DNA of 64,000 bases from Sialis fuliginosa (Eukaryota > Arthropoda > Insecta > Megaloptera > Sialidae), in assembly GCA_961205875.1 (NCBI GenBank), contig OY540821.1:12400001-12464000 (forward strand). Reading direction: 5' to 3'. The position numbers were made by a program, and so were the translations under genes. Positions 11,140-22,649 of the stretch are shown here, one piece after another (position 1 is the stretch's first letter; every line of letters starts with the position of its first letter). The notes below the pieces were generated by a model. The model saw nothing but the letters and a program-made list of their open reading frames with translations, searched no databases and was not told the origin of the DNA.

Positions 11140-11857
11140 TCAATAATTAAATAAATGGAAAAAGCTTAGGGCAGTTTTAATTTTTAAATTAATTATTTAT
11201 TATATTATTAATTGTTAATAACAAAATTGCAAACCCTGTTTAAGAACACCTACTAAATATTCAGGGACGAATATTGATTTTACTAGCAACAATACGTAGC
11301 GTTCTCTCATTGTGCTCCCAGTTAATTGTTGTTTTGTTACTGTTACAAACGTTACTTCCTCTCTCTGTCTCTGTGTATTATGTCTTAGACAAGTTTACTA
11401 AAATCACGCATATTACATTGTTGCTGTATAAACGTGAATACCCGGAATTTTGTTTTAAACATAATTGCGATGTAGACCCAAGAACCCTCAGGGCTGGGGT
11501 AACAGTGACGCATTCGATGTTAGACAAATAAATAATTATATTTGGCGAATGTTAAATTACGTAGAGCGTGACATCGTGTTATAATATATGTAGGTATACA
11601 ATTGAATAGGTTTTTTATTTTACGTATTGTAATTGTGGTGTCATTCATTTATTTATCCTTCTCAAGCTCATGACATTTTTAATGAGCATACAATTTTATT
11701 ATTACGAAAATGACATTGATTTGTCTCTGTTAATACAATGTTTATTAAAATTATAATTCAGCATTAGAGTCTAAAAAGACTGTAACATATTTTAACGTAA
11801 ATTAATTTTGCAAGAAAGGAATTAACATAATTATGTATCCACGTTTAAAATATCTTC

Positions 11858-11917
11858 CATGGAAGCCACGGGACTTTCTTATACGTAATACTGACAACAA
11901 ACAGTGTACGTGATTCT
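11858..11917 (+). repeat. Repeat with GGACTTTCTTATACGTAATA core
   Basis: The core CACGGGACTTTCTTATACG followed by AACAGTGTACGTGATTC recurs at 30523-30548 (plus, partial) and reversed at 36301-36374 and 48063-48138. Four copies in 64 kb mark it as a dispersed family whose class I cannot name. Confidence 0.5.
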
Positions 11918-11978
11918 TATTTTATTAAAACATATTTCTGACAAACTAATAAAAAATCGAATAAAATGAATAGGACGT

Positions 11979-11999
11979 ATAGATAGATAGATAGATAAT
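11979..11999 (+). repeat. (GATA)n microsatellite
   Basis: About four to five units of AGAT/GATA occur in a row. A simple repeat with no other visible role. Confidence 0.7.
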
Positions 12000-12014
12000 A
12001 TTATTCTCTACAAC

Positions 12015-12150
12015 AAGGTACTAACACCAGTCTTGGCCCCTTTTAGAGAAAGATATACAGTTTTTGGGATTGATGAGCTTCTTTTTTGTAATTCTCATGA
12101 ACTACAACTATCTCTTTATTAAATCAATTTAATTACCAAACTCCGCAAAT
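12015..12150 (-). mobile_element. AAGGTACTGGCACC-family MITE, truncated
   Basis: The fragment starts AAGGTACTAACACCAGTCTT, then TTTTTGGGATTGATGAGC and TTATTAAATCAATTTAATTA, in the same orientation as the 50221 copy. The match ends near CCGCAAATAAG and the far end is missing. Confidence 0.6.
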
Positions 12151-12289
12151 AAGGGAAATAACAAAATTAACAGAGAATACCAAAGAAAAATCGACCCAAT
12201 CAACAAAAGAATTATTAGAAAACAAAGCATTCTATACATAAACATAAAAACATAAATCCTTTATAAAATGTTCTATAATAACTTCAGTG

Positions 12290-12480
12290 ACTCCTTTAAT
12301 AACTCCTCTTATCCCGGCCACCATGTTCGTTTTCTCCTGCTATGATTGGCCTATCAGCAACTTCCCATTCCATATTGTGTCCCTGTGTACCTAAAACACA
12401 CACACATACAAACACTATCTGAAAAGGCTAAGTCAACAGACAAGAATATATGAAAAAGAAGAAGAAATAAAATAATATGT
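12290..12480 (+). repeat. Possible dispersed repeat tail
   Basis: ACTCCTTTAATAACTCC, CCGGCCACCATGTTCG and GCTATGATTGGCC resemble 26600-26650, where AACTCCTTTGATTATAGCC and GTTTGCTATGATCG occur. The stretch ends in an AAAGAAGAAGAAATAAAATA tail, as the 3' end of a retroposed sequence might. The resemblance is short, so the call is weak. Confidence 0.3.
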
Positions 12481-13359
12481 TATATAGTTAAAAGTTAAGG
12501 TAATAAAAGTTTTGTAAAAATGTCGACCTTGACAAGGCCTTTGCGTATCATTTCAAGATCAACTAAATATTATCATTCGATACATTTTTTTTAAATCCTG
12601 AAACTTTTGTTTGAAACTTTTTTACCAGACACTCAACTCCTTTGAGATATTTTTCCGTCCCAGAACTTTTTAAACGCACTGTATATCATTCATGTTACGA
12701 TAATGTATCACCTGTATATATTTATAGTAGTTAATCAATTAAATTTTAAATATTTAAGTTTGTGCTGTGTTTGTAATCAATGCGATTGCAAATATAACCA
12801 TGTTTGAATAATAAAATGTTCACCCTATTTGCAAATTAACTATGGATGTTTGATCGAGATGTTTTTTTATATTTTAATTAATACCATGTTAATTGCAAAC
12901 TGAAATATTTGTACACGATGAAAAAATAAAATTGAAAAGTAGTAAAGTGGTTCTGTTTATTTTCAATTATTAAAATACTATAATTCAATATTTAATCGTA
13001 GGTAATTGCAAAAATATTTGTGTTTTGTCATACCATTTGTGTCGTAAAACAACAGTTTTCGTTTTAATTATCAATTGCAATTAACGAACTTCTATTGTTA
13101 TACTATGGATTATATTGTAATAAGAGAAAATATTATTACTATCACAATTAATACCGGACAGGTTTTTTGAAGTGAAATCGACTTTAAAATTAAAATTATC
13201 GTATCAAACAATTTAAATCCGAAAAGTCTACATATAATTAGAATTTATTCGAAACTACCTAATATTTAATTTAAAAAAAGTATGTGTGTAGATGGACCGA
13301 TTTTGACGAAATCTGCACCATCGTATTCCTTTACATCTCATAAGTACTGTTGTCGAAAA

Positions 13360-13455
13360 ATTTATTATGTTTAATCGACTATCATAACAGAAATCTGTAT
13401 TACCTAACCTTCTTCTTCTTCATGGGTGACAGCTCCTACCTAACCTAAATTCCAC
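13360..13455 (+). repeat. Helitron-like repeat, 3'-half fragment
   Basis: The text TTTAATCGACTATCATAACA, AATCTGTATTACCTAACC and CCTAACCTAAATTCCAC matches the 3' half of the Helitron-like family. It is interrupted by CTTCTTCTTCATGGGTGACA, so a small insertion or replacement is present. Confidence 0.5.
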
Positions 13456-13507
13456 ATGAACCATATATATCTACAAATACTTATATGCCACGTTATACCT
13501 ACATATA

Positions 13508-13748
13508 ATTTGTCTGCTTTCTCACCGCGTTTGTGTCTCTCTGTGCTCTATTTTCTCAGTAACTACTGAACGGATTTTATTTCGGTTTTCACTTATGGGT
13601 AGAATGTTTCAGGAGGAAAGTTTACGTATAATAAGTGGATATTTTGTGTAAATTTAATAATGTCGGAAAAAAACAATCGCATGCTCTGCGTAGATATAAT
13701 TAGCGATAAGTGAAAATAACACGGGTAACACCGGGACCAATCCTCTAG
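13508..13748 (+). mobile_element. Second Helitron-like family, complete-looking copy
   Basis: The body reads TGTGCTCTATTTTCTCAGTA, ACTGAACGGATTTTATTTCG, TTTTCACTTATGGG and GCGATAAGTGAAAATAACAC, and the copy ends in CCAATCCTCTAG before T. Related copies lie at 20253-20512 (minus), 36012-36062 (short) and 59386-59525 (plus). The terminal CTAG|T suggests a Helitron-type 3' end; the 5' limit is not sharp. Confidence 0.5.
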
Positions 13749-14599
13749 TAAGTTTGAAATTAAAAAAATAAGGAAGTAAATTACTGTACATCAACGAACA
13801 CAAATGAAAATATATTTGAAACAATATCACAATAAATTAAACAACATTTTTGAATTAAATTTGTATCAAGTAACTTATTTCAACAACTGAAGAAAGTTTA
13901 AACTTTTGAACATAAAATAATCGAGAGGAATGGGCTCGTGTTAAAGGAAATAAGGAGACCTTGCTAGAATTATGCTACGAGTTATAAACTAAGAAGTCAT
14001 TCTTCCTTTTCCATTTCCTTTAATCCTTATCTTACTTGTAACTTGTTTGTATTTTGTTAACGTGTGTATACATTTAAGCCTCATCTTCAAGGGTTTTTAT
14101 TTTACCCTTAAGATTACAATCCCTGTGTTTTTGTTTATTATTTTTTTCCTCTTTTATAGCGTCCAAAGTGCTGTTTGAATAAAGCATGAAAGGGATTAAA
14201 ATTTTAAAAAATGTGTAAATTTCGTTTTATACATCTTTTTTATGTGATCGTCATTTTGGATGCAAATTTTTTATCGTAAATTCATATTTCATGTATTCAA
14301 TTTTTTATTAATATTTTGTCATACGTTTCAGTGAATATATCTGCCAAATTGAATTATCGATTTATTTTTTATAATGTCCGATATTATAAAGAATTCAGTT
14401 CAAGCAAAAACCTATCCGAATATTTTCTACTGGGTGTCAAATGGTTATGAATTTAGTTTGGATTTCTAGAGTAGTACTAATAATTTTATAATACATACTT
14501 ACAAGTTACAAGGGGACATTCAAACTCGTGGATGGATGATTTCAGATAGCTTTTGGGTGATGAAACTAGACTAAAAATAAAATGACATGTGTCCTAGTA

Positions 14600-14622
14600 T
14601 TTATTTATTTATTTATTTCATT
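14600..14622 (+). repeat. (TTTA)n microsatellite
   Basis: Five or so units of TATT/TTTA occur in a row. Confidence 0.65.
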
Positions 14623-15081
14623 ATACCTTTTTACAGATGTTGAAAAAAAAAATCATTTTAAATTTTTGATGCGCCATATTGAATTTTTCATTCACCTGTT
14701 GCCAAAATCGTAATAAACTTCGCAAGTGGCGTTAAATAAAGTTTTGGAAACTACTGCGATTTTGTCCACTATTTTGAATTTGCCATGTTTAATCTCGTTA
14801 AACTAATGTCAAAATCGTCATTAGTGATATTAAAAACACGCAGACAATGAAATTATGATAGAGAAATGTCGTAAAAGCTATACATGAATAGCGTTAGGCT
14901 AGAATTATGCTAAATGATTAACTTTCGAATGCGTTTTCTAACCTTTAAACGCGTTGTTAGCCAAGGTAAAAAACACGTATTTAATGTTTGTGTGCAAAGT
15001 TTCAAGAATATTGGCGAGTGGCACTTGGGTAGTGTTACTTGTAAGCCAGCAGACAAGAAGAAGAAGAATCATATTATATAT

Positions 15082-15113
15082 ATGACGCGAACGAAGTTGC
15101 GGGTAGCAGCTAG
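15082..15113 (+). repeat. 3' terminus of Helitron-like repeat
   Basis: TATGACGCGAACGAAGTTGC followed by GGGTAGCAGCTAG and then T is the 3' end of the main Helitron-like family. It is preceded directly by GACAAGAAGAAGAAGAATC, which is not part of that family, so only the last 30 bases are kept. Confidence 0.6.
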
Positions 15114-15129
15114 TTTTAATATAATATAA

Positions 15130-16650
15130 TTCTAGCTTAAGAACGGGGTGAATTATGGTTCGAAACTCGGCTTAGGAATTTAACTTTTTTTATTATTTGT
15201 AATTTTGTAATTTTTTTGTTTATACATATTTCGATTATCTCTCGGTAAAATTTTGATTTTTTTAGTTAAAATATATTGTTATCGATTGAGCTTAAAACGC
15301 CCATACTGAATTAACGCTAACTATTGACTGACAAGTATGAAAAAACTTGTTTCCCTTTACCCATCCAGGCCATTAATAATTTACAATATATCTACATTTA
15401 CGAGGTATATACATTTTTGATGTAACTCCTCTTGAACATGCAACATTTTAACGTAGCATACACAGAGTGCTGTGGATACCACAAACAAATGATTTATGCT
15501 CAAATAGTTTGTTATCTTCAGTTCGGTGTAGCATTTAATTTACTGTGGATTGCGAGAGGGATGGGGGGGGGGGGTATATTAATGTCATGCGAAATGTATG
15601 TGGTATGTCCGTGTGTAAATAATAATTATTATTATGTTTATTGTGTAACATTTTGAAATAAATTTGGCGAAAGAATATGTGCAAACAGAAATTCTTGCGA
15701 AATTATAAAATGATATATGAAGGGTGAATTTATTTTAATCTGGAAGAGAAGGGGGATGCACAACAAAGTCAGGAATATTCAGAAAGTATGTTAACTTTTT
15801 AAAATTAATTATTTTAAAATTTGCATATAAAAGATAATGTATATCATGTTTTTTATTACTATATGTCTATTAATATCCGTACTTAAATAGTTTTTGTTTG
15901 CAAAATCAAATTACTTGCCCAATATATATGTATTTCCCGATCTTTTATATTTTTTAATTTGAATTTTTTGAGCCTTCTTTTTCCGGGTGCTTCTTTCTAG
16001 GAAGTTCTCAGGAATTTCGGTATATTCTAACTCAGCAAGGTAGCTATTTTTCAAATTTAAATTATATCATAAAAAAATAGTTTTAAGATTCGTGGTAAAA
16101 TAGTTTTTTACATGAGATACCGAAAATGTCGCTGCGAAATGATTAACGGTTTGACGACCACTGGTCTAACTACTGTCAAAATTTGACGCTCCATACATTT
16201 TCCAAATATTCACAGCAAAGCTGTATTAACATCAGAAATGTGAGAAACATATTATTATATTGTCAGTTATCAAATGCACTATGCATAGTATAGTTATTAA
16301 TAATATGCATATACATATGTATGTACATATGTGGTTCTATTTTAGATAGGTACAGGTTATATTTTAATAAAAATTTCATCATACTTTTAAATACAAATAT
16401 ATAAATTTGGATTTCTTTAACAGACACCCTATATATAATAATTAAATTTTTATATAAATTGTAGGTGATGTATAGTTTTAACTACTGCTACACCAAAACA
16501 TTAAATAAATAATAGTAATACTTACTTAAATGTTAGTAATAATATACTTTATAGTCTTATTATCAAAAATAAATAAGACAAGCGACATATCATTGTAAAT
16601 TAGAATAAAAAACACGTTAAAATATGCTAAAGCCAACTTAGTGGACCATA
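15130..16650. other. AT-rich stretch, nothing identified
   Basis: No gene is supported. A run of twelve or so G lies near 15563. A 74-codon frame across it starts at TTG and has no family match. Short palindromes of the CATATACATATGTATG type occur near 16310. Confidence 0.3.
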
Positions 16651-16656
16651 AGAAAA

Positions 16657-16960
16657 ACTAAAGTTAGGGCTTGTAACTTGGAAACTAAAACTGATACAAA
16701 AATTCAAAAAATACACACACACAATTCTACAGAAAAGGTGCTTTAAGAAACCGCAAACAAAAAATACCTATCTACTTTGACAAAGAAGTTATAGCCATAA
16801 AAAAAACAGATTTTTGGGTACATCGCCTAAACTAGATTATAATATATTTATATTTTTTTATGTAATAATACTCACCCCTTCTATACAAATAATGCATCCC
16901 ATTTAACCAAATCTGTATCCCCCATGCATTTCACATTTATCTTGGACAGCCTGTATACTC
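16657..16960 (+). repeat. Dispersed repeat (TTAGGGCTTGTAACT family)
   Basis: AAAGTTAGGGCTTGTAACTT, ACTGATACAAAAATTC, and later CAAATAATGCATCCCATTTA and ACCAAATCTGTATCCCCCAT occur in this order. The same two blocks flank the Helitron-like copy at 37354, so this is a repeat that another element has split at that site. Confidence 0.45.
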
Positions 16961-18161
16961 ATATATATACATATAAATAATTTGATAAAATGGGTATTTT
17001 AACTTATACTATTCACAGTTAAATTTTGCCTGTATTTGTAGATATTGAAGCATTACGCACTATTGACTCATACTGTATAATATTAGCATTTGCGTTAATG
17101 TATATATGTAAGTACATAATTGAATGCATACTAAATTATAAATTATATTAATTAACGTAGATAGAGACTATAAATATAATTAATTCACGATAATTAACTT
17201 TATAATCTCTGCGCAGTAAAATTAGGCACATTGGCTCGAATCAAAGTTAATTTAAAACATGAGCCCATGAGTGAAATGGAGCAGCTGTAAGGCTATTTTA
17301 GGGTTTAACAATTTCATTGTTAATTGTCTTAAAAGTATTACATCTAATATTCTACATTGTCTACTATTTATTTTGTTATTTAATTAGTTGTAATGAAAGC
17401 AGTTGGTTTTATAATTTAATGCCACAAATATGTCTATGAAATTGAATTTTAAAGATAGAAAAACATGCGGTTTAACTTCAGAGGAGGCATGGTATAAAAT
17501 TAAAATACGTAACTAATTCTAATAATTTCTTTTAATCCACGGTTTCGTTCGTATATATTTTGATCGATTACTTTAAATAAGATAAGTCATCATACCTTTC
17601 TGCTCATCTTCTTGATAGATTAGCGTGATAATTCTATCCTATATTAATTCGAATGTAGTAATATCCAATTAAAATAGACTATACTAAAAAATCATACCTA
17701 TAAAAGATTCTTAGATTCAATTGTAGAATTCAAAAATTTAAAAATATACAGGTAGTTTCATTTGAAAAAGTTAGCTGTGCAATTTTCCAAGTTTTTTTTT
17801 AAATCTAAATATGTTAGGCTATAATTTTGAATGTATTACTCCATTTGAAAGTGCCTGTTAGCTAACTTTATTTATTTCTTTAATAATACCGGACATATGG
17901 TGATATTAAATATTTCCGATTCGTTTAAACAAAAAGGGCAAAAATTATAAAAAAATAAAACATATGGCGTACTGATTAACTCATTGACATAAATTATAAT
18001 AATTTCCATCACACAAAAGTAATAAAAAGAGACTGAAGGGGACCCAATTAACAGCACATACACACACATATTCTTTCTAAATTCCATTATTCCAACATAC
18101 ACTCATACAGTCACAACGTGTGTCCACAATAATCAGTAATAATTTAGACAAACAGTAGTAA

Positions 18162-18326
18162 CAATACTATACGCGTGTACATCTGTTTCTGGGGGAATTC
18201 GGCGGCGCAGTGTTGTTAGTCCTCACTAATGTGTTAATGTATTCATTGCAATGGGGCCGTGTCACCCTTTGTGGCACACCCCCGGTGGTTAAGACATCAA
18301 AAGTTGTTCCGTTTAGTTTAAAATAA
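18162..18326 (+). other. GC-rich island with a 54-codon open frame
   Basis: A plus-strand frame runs from just after a TAA at 18159 to a TAA at 18324. It is markedly richer in GC than its surroundings. The peptide contains LGEFGGAVLLVLTNVLMYSL, a hydrophobic run after EFGG, and then LCGTPPVVKTSK. EFGG followed by a membrane segment is reminiscent of the start of the ERG24/lamin-B-receptor sterol reductase domain, but the likeness covers few residues and is from memory. No good acceptor lies at its left edge and no donor precedes the stop. A conserved non-coding element or enhancer is an equally good reading. Confidence 0.15.
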
Positions 18327-18580
18327 CTCCCCGGGGTAACGTACTGCTGGTGACGAACTTAGAATGATTCAGCAAAACTATAGAGGGTTGGACGATATTT
18401 TACGCAATTAGAAAAGATTCTTGTATGTAGAACAGTGATTCTAAATCATACACTCCACAAAACTGCATTCTATATAACATTTCGTATAATATCTCATCTT
18501 AATTTAAATTAAATCAACTGAAACCCAGATTCAAGTATGATTAGCTGAAACAATCTGTCAGTTATCGTCATTTTATTAAT

Positions 18581-19162
18581 CAGAGTTTCCCAACCGGTAT
18601 ATCGCGAATTATGTATCGGATAATATCTAAACAACCTTCTCTATGTTTCTTGCCCTGATTGCTCCAGGGCACTTCCCAATCCCCCCAGTCGTCCATGTCT
18701 GGTGGTGGCATAGTGACGTTAATAACTAGCTGTATATGAAAATAAATGCCAAAAAAATAGCCTTCTGAAAAATAGTTTAATGTTACTGAATTCAAATATG
18801 ATTAATGAATGAAAATTAACATGTATCCTAATTAATTCTTATATTTCAGTTGATAATTGCACTTTTTCAAAGTTCACGAATATGAGGACCTCTCACAAAC
18901 CAATTATAACTATATGTATTTTTCAAATTAAAAACCTATATATTCAATCAATGCCCTTTAACGATTTCGAGGAAATTACTTTCATATTAAAAAAATTGGT
19001 TAACGCATTAGAGCTACAGACAAACAAATGTGCGTTCGAAACAGATAATCCCTTTTTTGGTCAGGGATTAAAATACAAAACAACCAATAAAAACAACTAA
19101 CAATTTGTTAATTTTAATTTACATTACATAAGGCCATGGTGTAAAACGTTTGAGAAACTCTG
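18581..19162. mobile_element. hAT-like element with CAGAGTTTCCC ends
   Basis: The left end reads CAGAGTTTCCCAACCGGTAT and the right end, reversed, CAGAGTTTCTCAAACG. Ends of the form CAGTGTTTCCCAACC are typical of some hAT transposons and their short derivatives. I do not see an 8-bp target duplication, so one end may be eroded. Inside, a minus-strand frame includes PPPDMDDWGDWEVPWSNQG and a plus-strand frame of about 83 codons runs from an acceptor-like TTCTTATATTTCAG (18853) to a TAA at 19098; neither matches a transposase motif that I recognise. Confidence 0.45.
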
Positions 19163-19599
19163 GTATAAAAATTAAAAATCAAAACTCATTTCTGAAAACT
19201 GGGCTTCAAACACCTGTAAATTAAAATTGTATTTATTTTTTCTGTATCTCCATATGTATAGGAAAGATAAAATATTATATATTAAAATACATACTGATTT
19301 TCTTAAGATAACATTTATTGTTTTACTAATAATATGGAACTACTCAGGGAAGGAGTAGGTTATTTTATATATAAACCTTTCTGAATATTTTTTTTTCAGT
19401 ATGTATAAATGTAAAATATTTAAATAAACATTTGTAGGTACGTCAACTTTTTTTCTTAAATGGGAAAAAGACTCGGTTTGCGCTAGTCACAGGTTTGATC
19501 TGAGTCTGAAATTTTGGGACAATTAACTTATGATCCAAAGCTAAAACATAGGCCTGCGGGACCGAAAAAAAAAAATTAAAAAAAAACCCTAATAAGTAT

Positions 19600-19900
19600 A
19601 TTATATCAGTCGGCTGTTTGTTTACCAGTTATCCTATTTCACAAATACATAGTTCAGTTTTACCCCTTCATCATAATGTACGTGTACACGTAATCCAACC
19701 CTGGTACCTACACATATAAACATACACACGTGTATAGTTGAACTATAACAGTATGACTGTGCACATCTGCCCATGTTATAGTTTAATTGAGTGACTTGTT
19801 AACCTCGCTGTAAAATGTCAAAGGTCACAAACATGCACGAGCGCGAAATTGATGTTACTTGGATCCGATAAAGACATTGTGTGCAAAATTGCCGAAGAAT
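19600..19900. promoter_or_regulatory. Motif-rich non-repeat island, possible enhancer
   Basis: The stretch is not repeated in the window and is less AT-rich. TACGTGTACACGTA at 19679-19692 is a perfect 14-bp palindrome that carries two ACGTG cores (bHLH-PAS type). TGTCAAAGGTCA at 19816-19827 resembles a direct-repeat nuclear receptor site. AACTATAACA (19741) and TGTTATAGTT (19774) form a 10-bp inverted pair. Function is inferred from motifs only. Confidence 0.25.
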
Positions 19901-20252
19901 TCTATTAAATTTGTTTGTGTAGGTGGTTGATAATTGTTACGTCAATTGTCTGCGATAATAATTAATATTTGTAAGGTTTGTGATATTATTATGTTGAATT
20001 AATTAAATAGAAGATTGCCGACTTGTGTTCAAGTATTTTCAATCTTTGACAATAATTATATTAACTACTACAGAAATTTATACACATATTATTATATTTG
20101 TAAAGATTTTTTTATGTTTCGTACTTTTGTTCACACCATTTAGCGGTAACGCTAATTTTTCTGTACTCATAATTTATAGGCAAACACATAGATTCAGTAT
20201 TAAATTAATAATTTTACAGTATTCATTTGGTTCTTGATTAAAAAAAATAGCG

Positions 20253-20512
20253 CATTGGACTCGGTGTTACCCGGGGATATAAATTAAATCTGTAATAAAC
20301 CTATTAAATATTGTTTTCACTTATCGCTAAATATTTATGCAGCGGACGCAAGGATATTTCCAACTTCATAAATGTACATACAATTTCCACAAATTATATA
20401 CACCTAAACCTTCCTCGTGAAACATTCTATCGGTTAGTGAAAACTGGAATAAAATCCATTCAGTAGTTACTGAGAAAATCGTTCAGACAGACGCGGTGAG
20501 TATATTTTTTTA
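20253..20512 (-). mobile_element. Second Helitron-like family, minus-strand copy
   Basis: Read on the minus strand it gives the same order as 13508-13748: CGCGTCTGTCTG, GATTTTCTCAGTAACTACTG, AATGGATTTTATTCCAG, TTTTCACTAACCG, and GCGATAAGTGAAAACAAT. The end towards 20253 reads GTGTTACCCGGGG, the counterpart of the 3' end. Confidence 0.5.
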
Positions 20513-21374
20513 TATGAAGATAAAAAACTAGCATAGTAATTTTACATTACAATTTTTTTGTGTACAATTCATATTATTAAAATAAAATATAATACTGTTT
20601 TTTTAGTTTTAACAAAGAACATATCACATAAATAAAATCTAAAATGAGAATAATACACTGTATACAAATACATACACAAAGAAAATCGATTTGAAAGATG
20701 AAGATTTCACTTTTGAAATGACAAAAAAATGACTCAACAGTCTATAAAAATTTTGAAATAAATAATATTATATTGAGATTCAGGTATAAATGAAATGTAT
20801 GATGTATTTTTAGACACAATTCACATTGGGTCCAGCTATAGTATTTATAATAATTCTGACAAGCTTTCATCTTGAAAGGAAAACACAACATCACAAACGT
20901 ACCAAGGTAGTTTTGACTGCCGATTCCTACGGGAAAATAAGGGATTGTGGGAATCGACCATTCCCAAAGGACTCGTGGGTCGGAATACATGAACGAAAGG
21001 ATAATTTTAAGGGAATCTGAGGATTAGTGTTGTATAAGCTTACAAAAATGTGTGCGAAATCAATATTTTGTTATTTTTTAAGCAAAATAAGTAGGTAATT
21101 ACAAACAGAGACATTCTTTTATGTTATGTTTAGATTTATTTGAATAATAATTCGGTATTGGAATTAATTTTTTTCTATCTAAATCCTAAAGCCGACAAAA
21201 ATGTATCAATTCATTCACGATCCTTTTCAAATCCTCCTTGAATTATAACCGCGTGCTACCTGATATGGTTAGATTTTTTAAACAATCAGATTATATAAAT
21301 TCTGTGGTATTTCTTAAGAGAAATAGTATATTTATTATATTTATATTATAGTATAGTGACTTTAAATATATAAA

Positions 21375-21586
21375 ATAATAAATTATTTGTCTAAACGTCA
21401 AATCTATTAAAGAAAAAGTGTTCGCAAGCTTTCAATTTAAAGCTTACAGAAGGAAATAAAGTATGAGACAGATGTTGTAATCTCAAATATATTCATGTAG
21501 CTACAGCATGACAATGATTCTACGAATCGAAAGCTTGCGAATACTTTTTCTTTAATAAATTTGACGTTTGGACAATTAATTTGTTA
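21375..21586. mobile_element. Fold-back element with 59-bp arms
   Basis: Positions 21375-21433 and 21528-21586 are inverted copies with about five mismatches in 59 (shared core CAAGCTTTC / TTAAAGAAAAAGT / AAACGTCAAAT). The loop is about 95 bp. The arms would form a long hairpin, and the layout is that of a small MITE. Flanks are AT-rich, so a target duplication cannot be judged. Confidence 0.65.
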
Positions 21587-21621
21587 TTATTTATTATATT
21601 TATATAATTTTTTCAATTATA

Positions 21622-21939
21622 CAGGGATGCTAGCGCTCCTCTTTTTTCCGCTTTTCCTATTTTTTTTTGGGAAGTCGGCCCTAAAGTACCATTTTTTCAA
21701 AAAATGTTCTCTTTTTCCTCTTTTTGACTGATTTTAAGAAATGTATAGAAGAAATGGTGAAAAATGACCAAAAAAAAAAAGCTCTTCAAATTTTATATAT
21801 AATATATTAAGAAATATTATCGCAAAAACGTAAAATATATCTAGATAACCTATTTAAGAGTTAGAAAATTCCTCTTTTTGGTCTCTTTTTTCAAGAAAAA
21901 ATTCCTCTTTTTTGAAAAAAAAAGGGAGTATCATCCCTG
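21622..21939. mobile_element. 318-bp hAT-like MITE, CAGGGATG ends
   Basis: The ends are CAGGGATGCTAGCGCTCC and, reversed, CAGGGATGATACTCCC. The sequence AATTATA flanks it on both sides (21615-21621 and 21940-21946), a 7-bp match close to the 8-bp duplication of hAT elements. The interior is rich in CCTCTTTTTG and AAAAAAGAGG-like text and carries no frame. Confidence 0.65.
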
Positions 21940-21959
21940 AATTATATTATATTTGTGTA

Positions 21960-22260
21960 CTCCACTGATGTCACAGCACACCGCAATGGCGATGATGGTC
22001 ACCACATGGGACTTGTCACATCTAACGTCATCAGAATGATGTAGCTATTTTGTCCGGTTGTAGGTAATTTGTAAGAACAGCGGTAAACGTGGACAGTATA
22101 CGCATGTTCGCCCGGTAGTAATTAACATTATGTCGTACATGCACGATTATTTGCGATAATGGACACTGCATGCCGCGTGCAAACGTGCTTATCCGAACAC
22201 CGTGTTCGCGCTTAAAGCTAAACTTGCATATGGCCCGTATGAAATTATGCTATTACTATT
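21960..22260. promoter_or_regulatory. GC-richer non-repeat island
   Basis: Between two MITEs lies a stretch that is not repeated in the window and is less AT-rich, with TAACGTCATCAGAATGATG, ATGCACGATTATTTGCG, ATGCCGCGTGCAAACG and CACCGTGTTCGCGC. No open frame of interest spans it. A conserved non-coding element is possible; nothing more can be said from sequence alone. Confidence 0.2.
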
Positions 22261-22363
22261 TAACTAGAGGCAATATCTTGGTTAAGACACTCGATGTGAT
22301 ATTATATTTTACTAGCCGATAGGACCTGGCGTTACTCGCGATTACAAAATATAAATTAATGAC

Positions 22364-22644
22364 TAGAAATTGGAAAAATAGTTGTTATTTTCAATGAAAT
22401 AGTTACTAGTTGAATTCTTTTTTTCGGAAAATAGTTTTTTTTACGATTTAATAATAACTAGCGCAAACGAAGCAGTAAAAAGTGTCGTAAATAGTTTAAA
22501 AATAGCTGGAGAGGTAGTTGCAAATAGTTTATTTCAAATTGTGTTCAATCAAACCAGTTTTCTGAAAACGGTGGAGATATGTAATAAAAATTACAATAAA
22601 TGCATTTATACGCAATAAATGAAAAACTATTTTTCCAATCTCTA
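22364..22644. mobile_element. 281-bp hAT-like MITE, TAGARATTGG ends
   Basis: The ends are TAGAAATTGGAAAAATAGTT and, reversed, TAGAGATTGGAAAAATAGTT. The flanking 8-mers TTAATGAC and CTCATGAC agree at six of eight positions, as an old 8-bp hAT target duplication would. No frame is present inside. Confidence 0.6.
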
Positions 22645-22649
22645 CTCAT

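Noticed and set aside
11274-11531. 85-codon frame with a hydrophobic, signal-peptide-like start
   Set aside because: It starts at TTG, not ATG, and no acceptor supports an internal exon. The leucine- and valine-rich start follows from T-rich DNA.
15150-15175. GGTTCGAAACTC, resembling a tRNA B box
   Set aside because: No A box at the right distance and no cloverleaf can be drawn.
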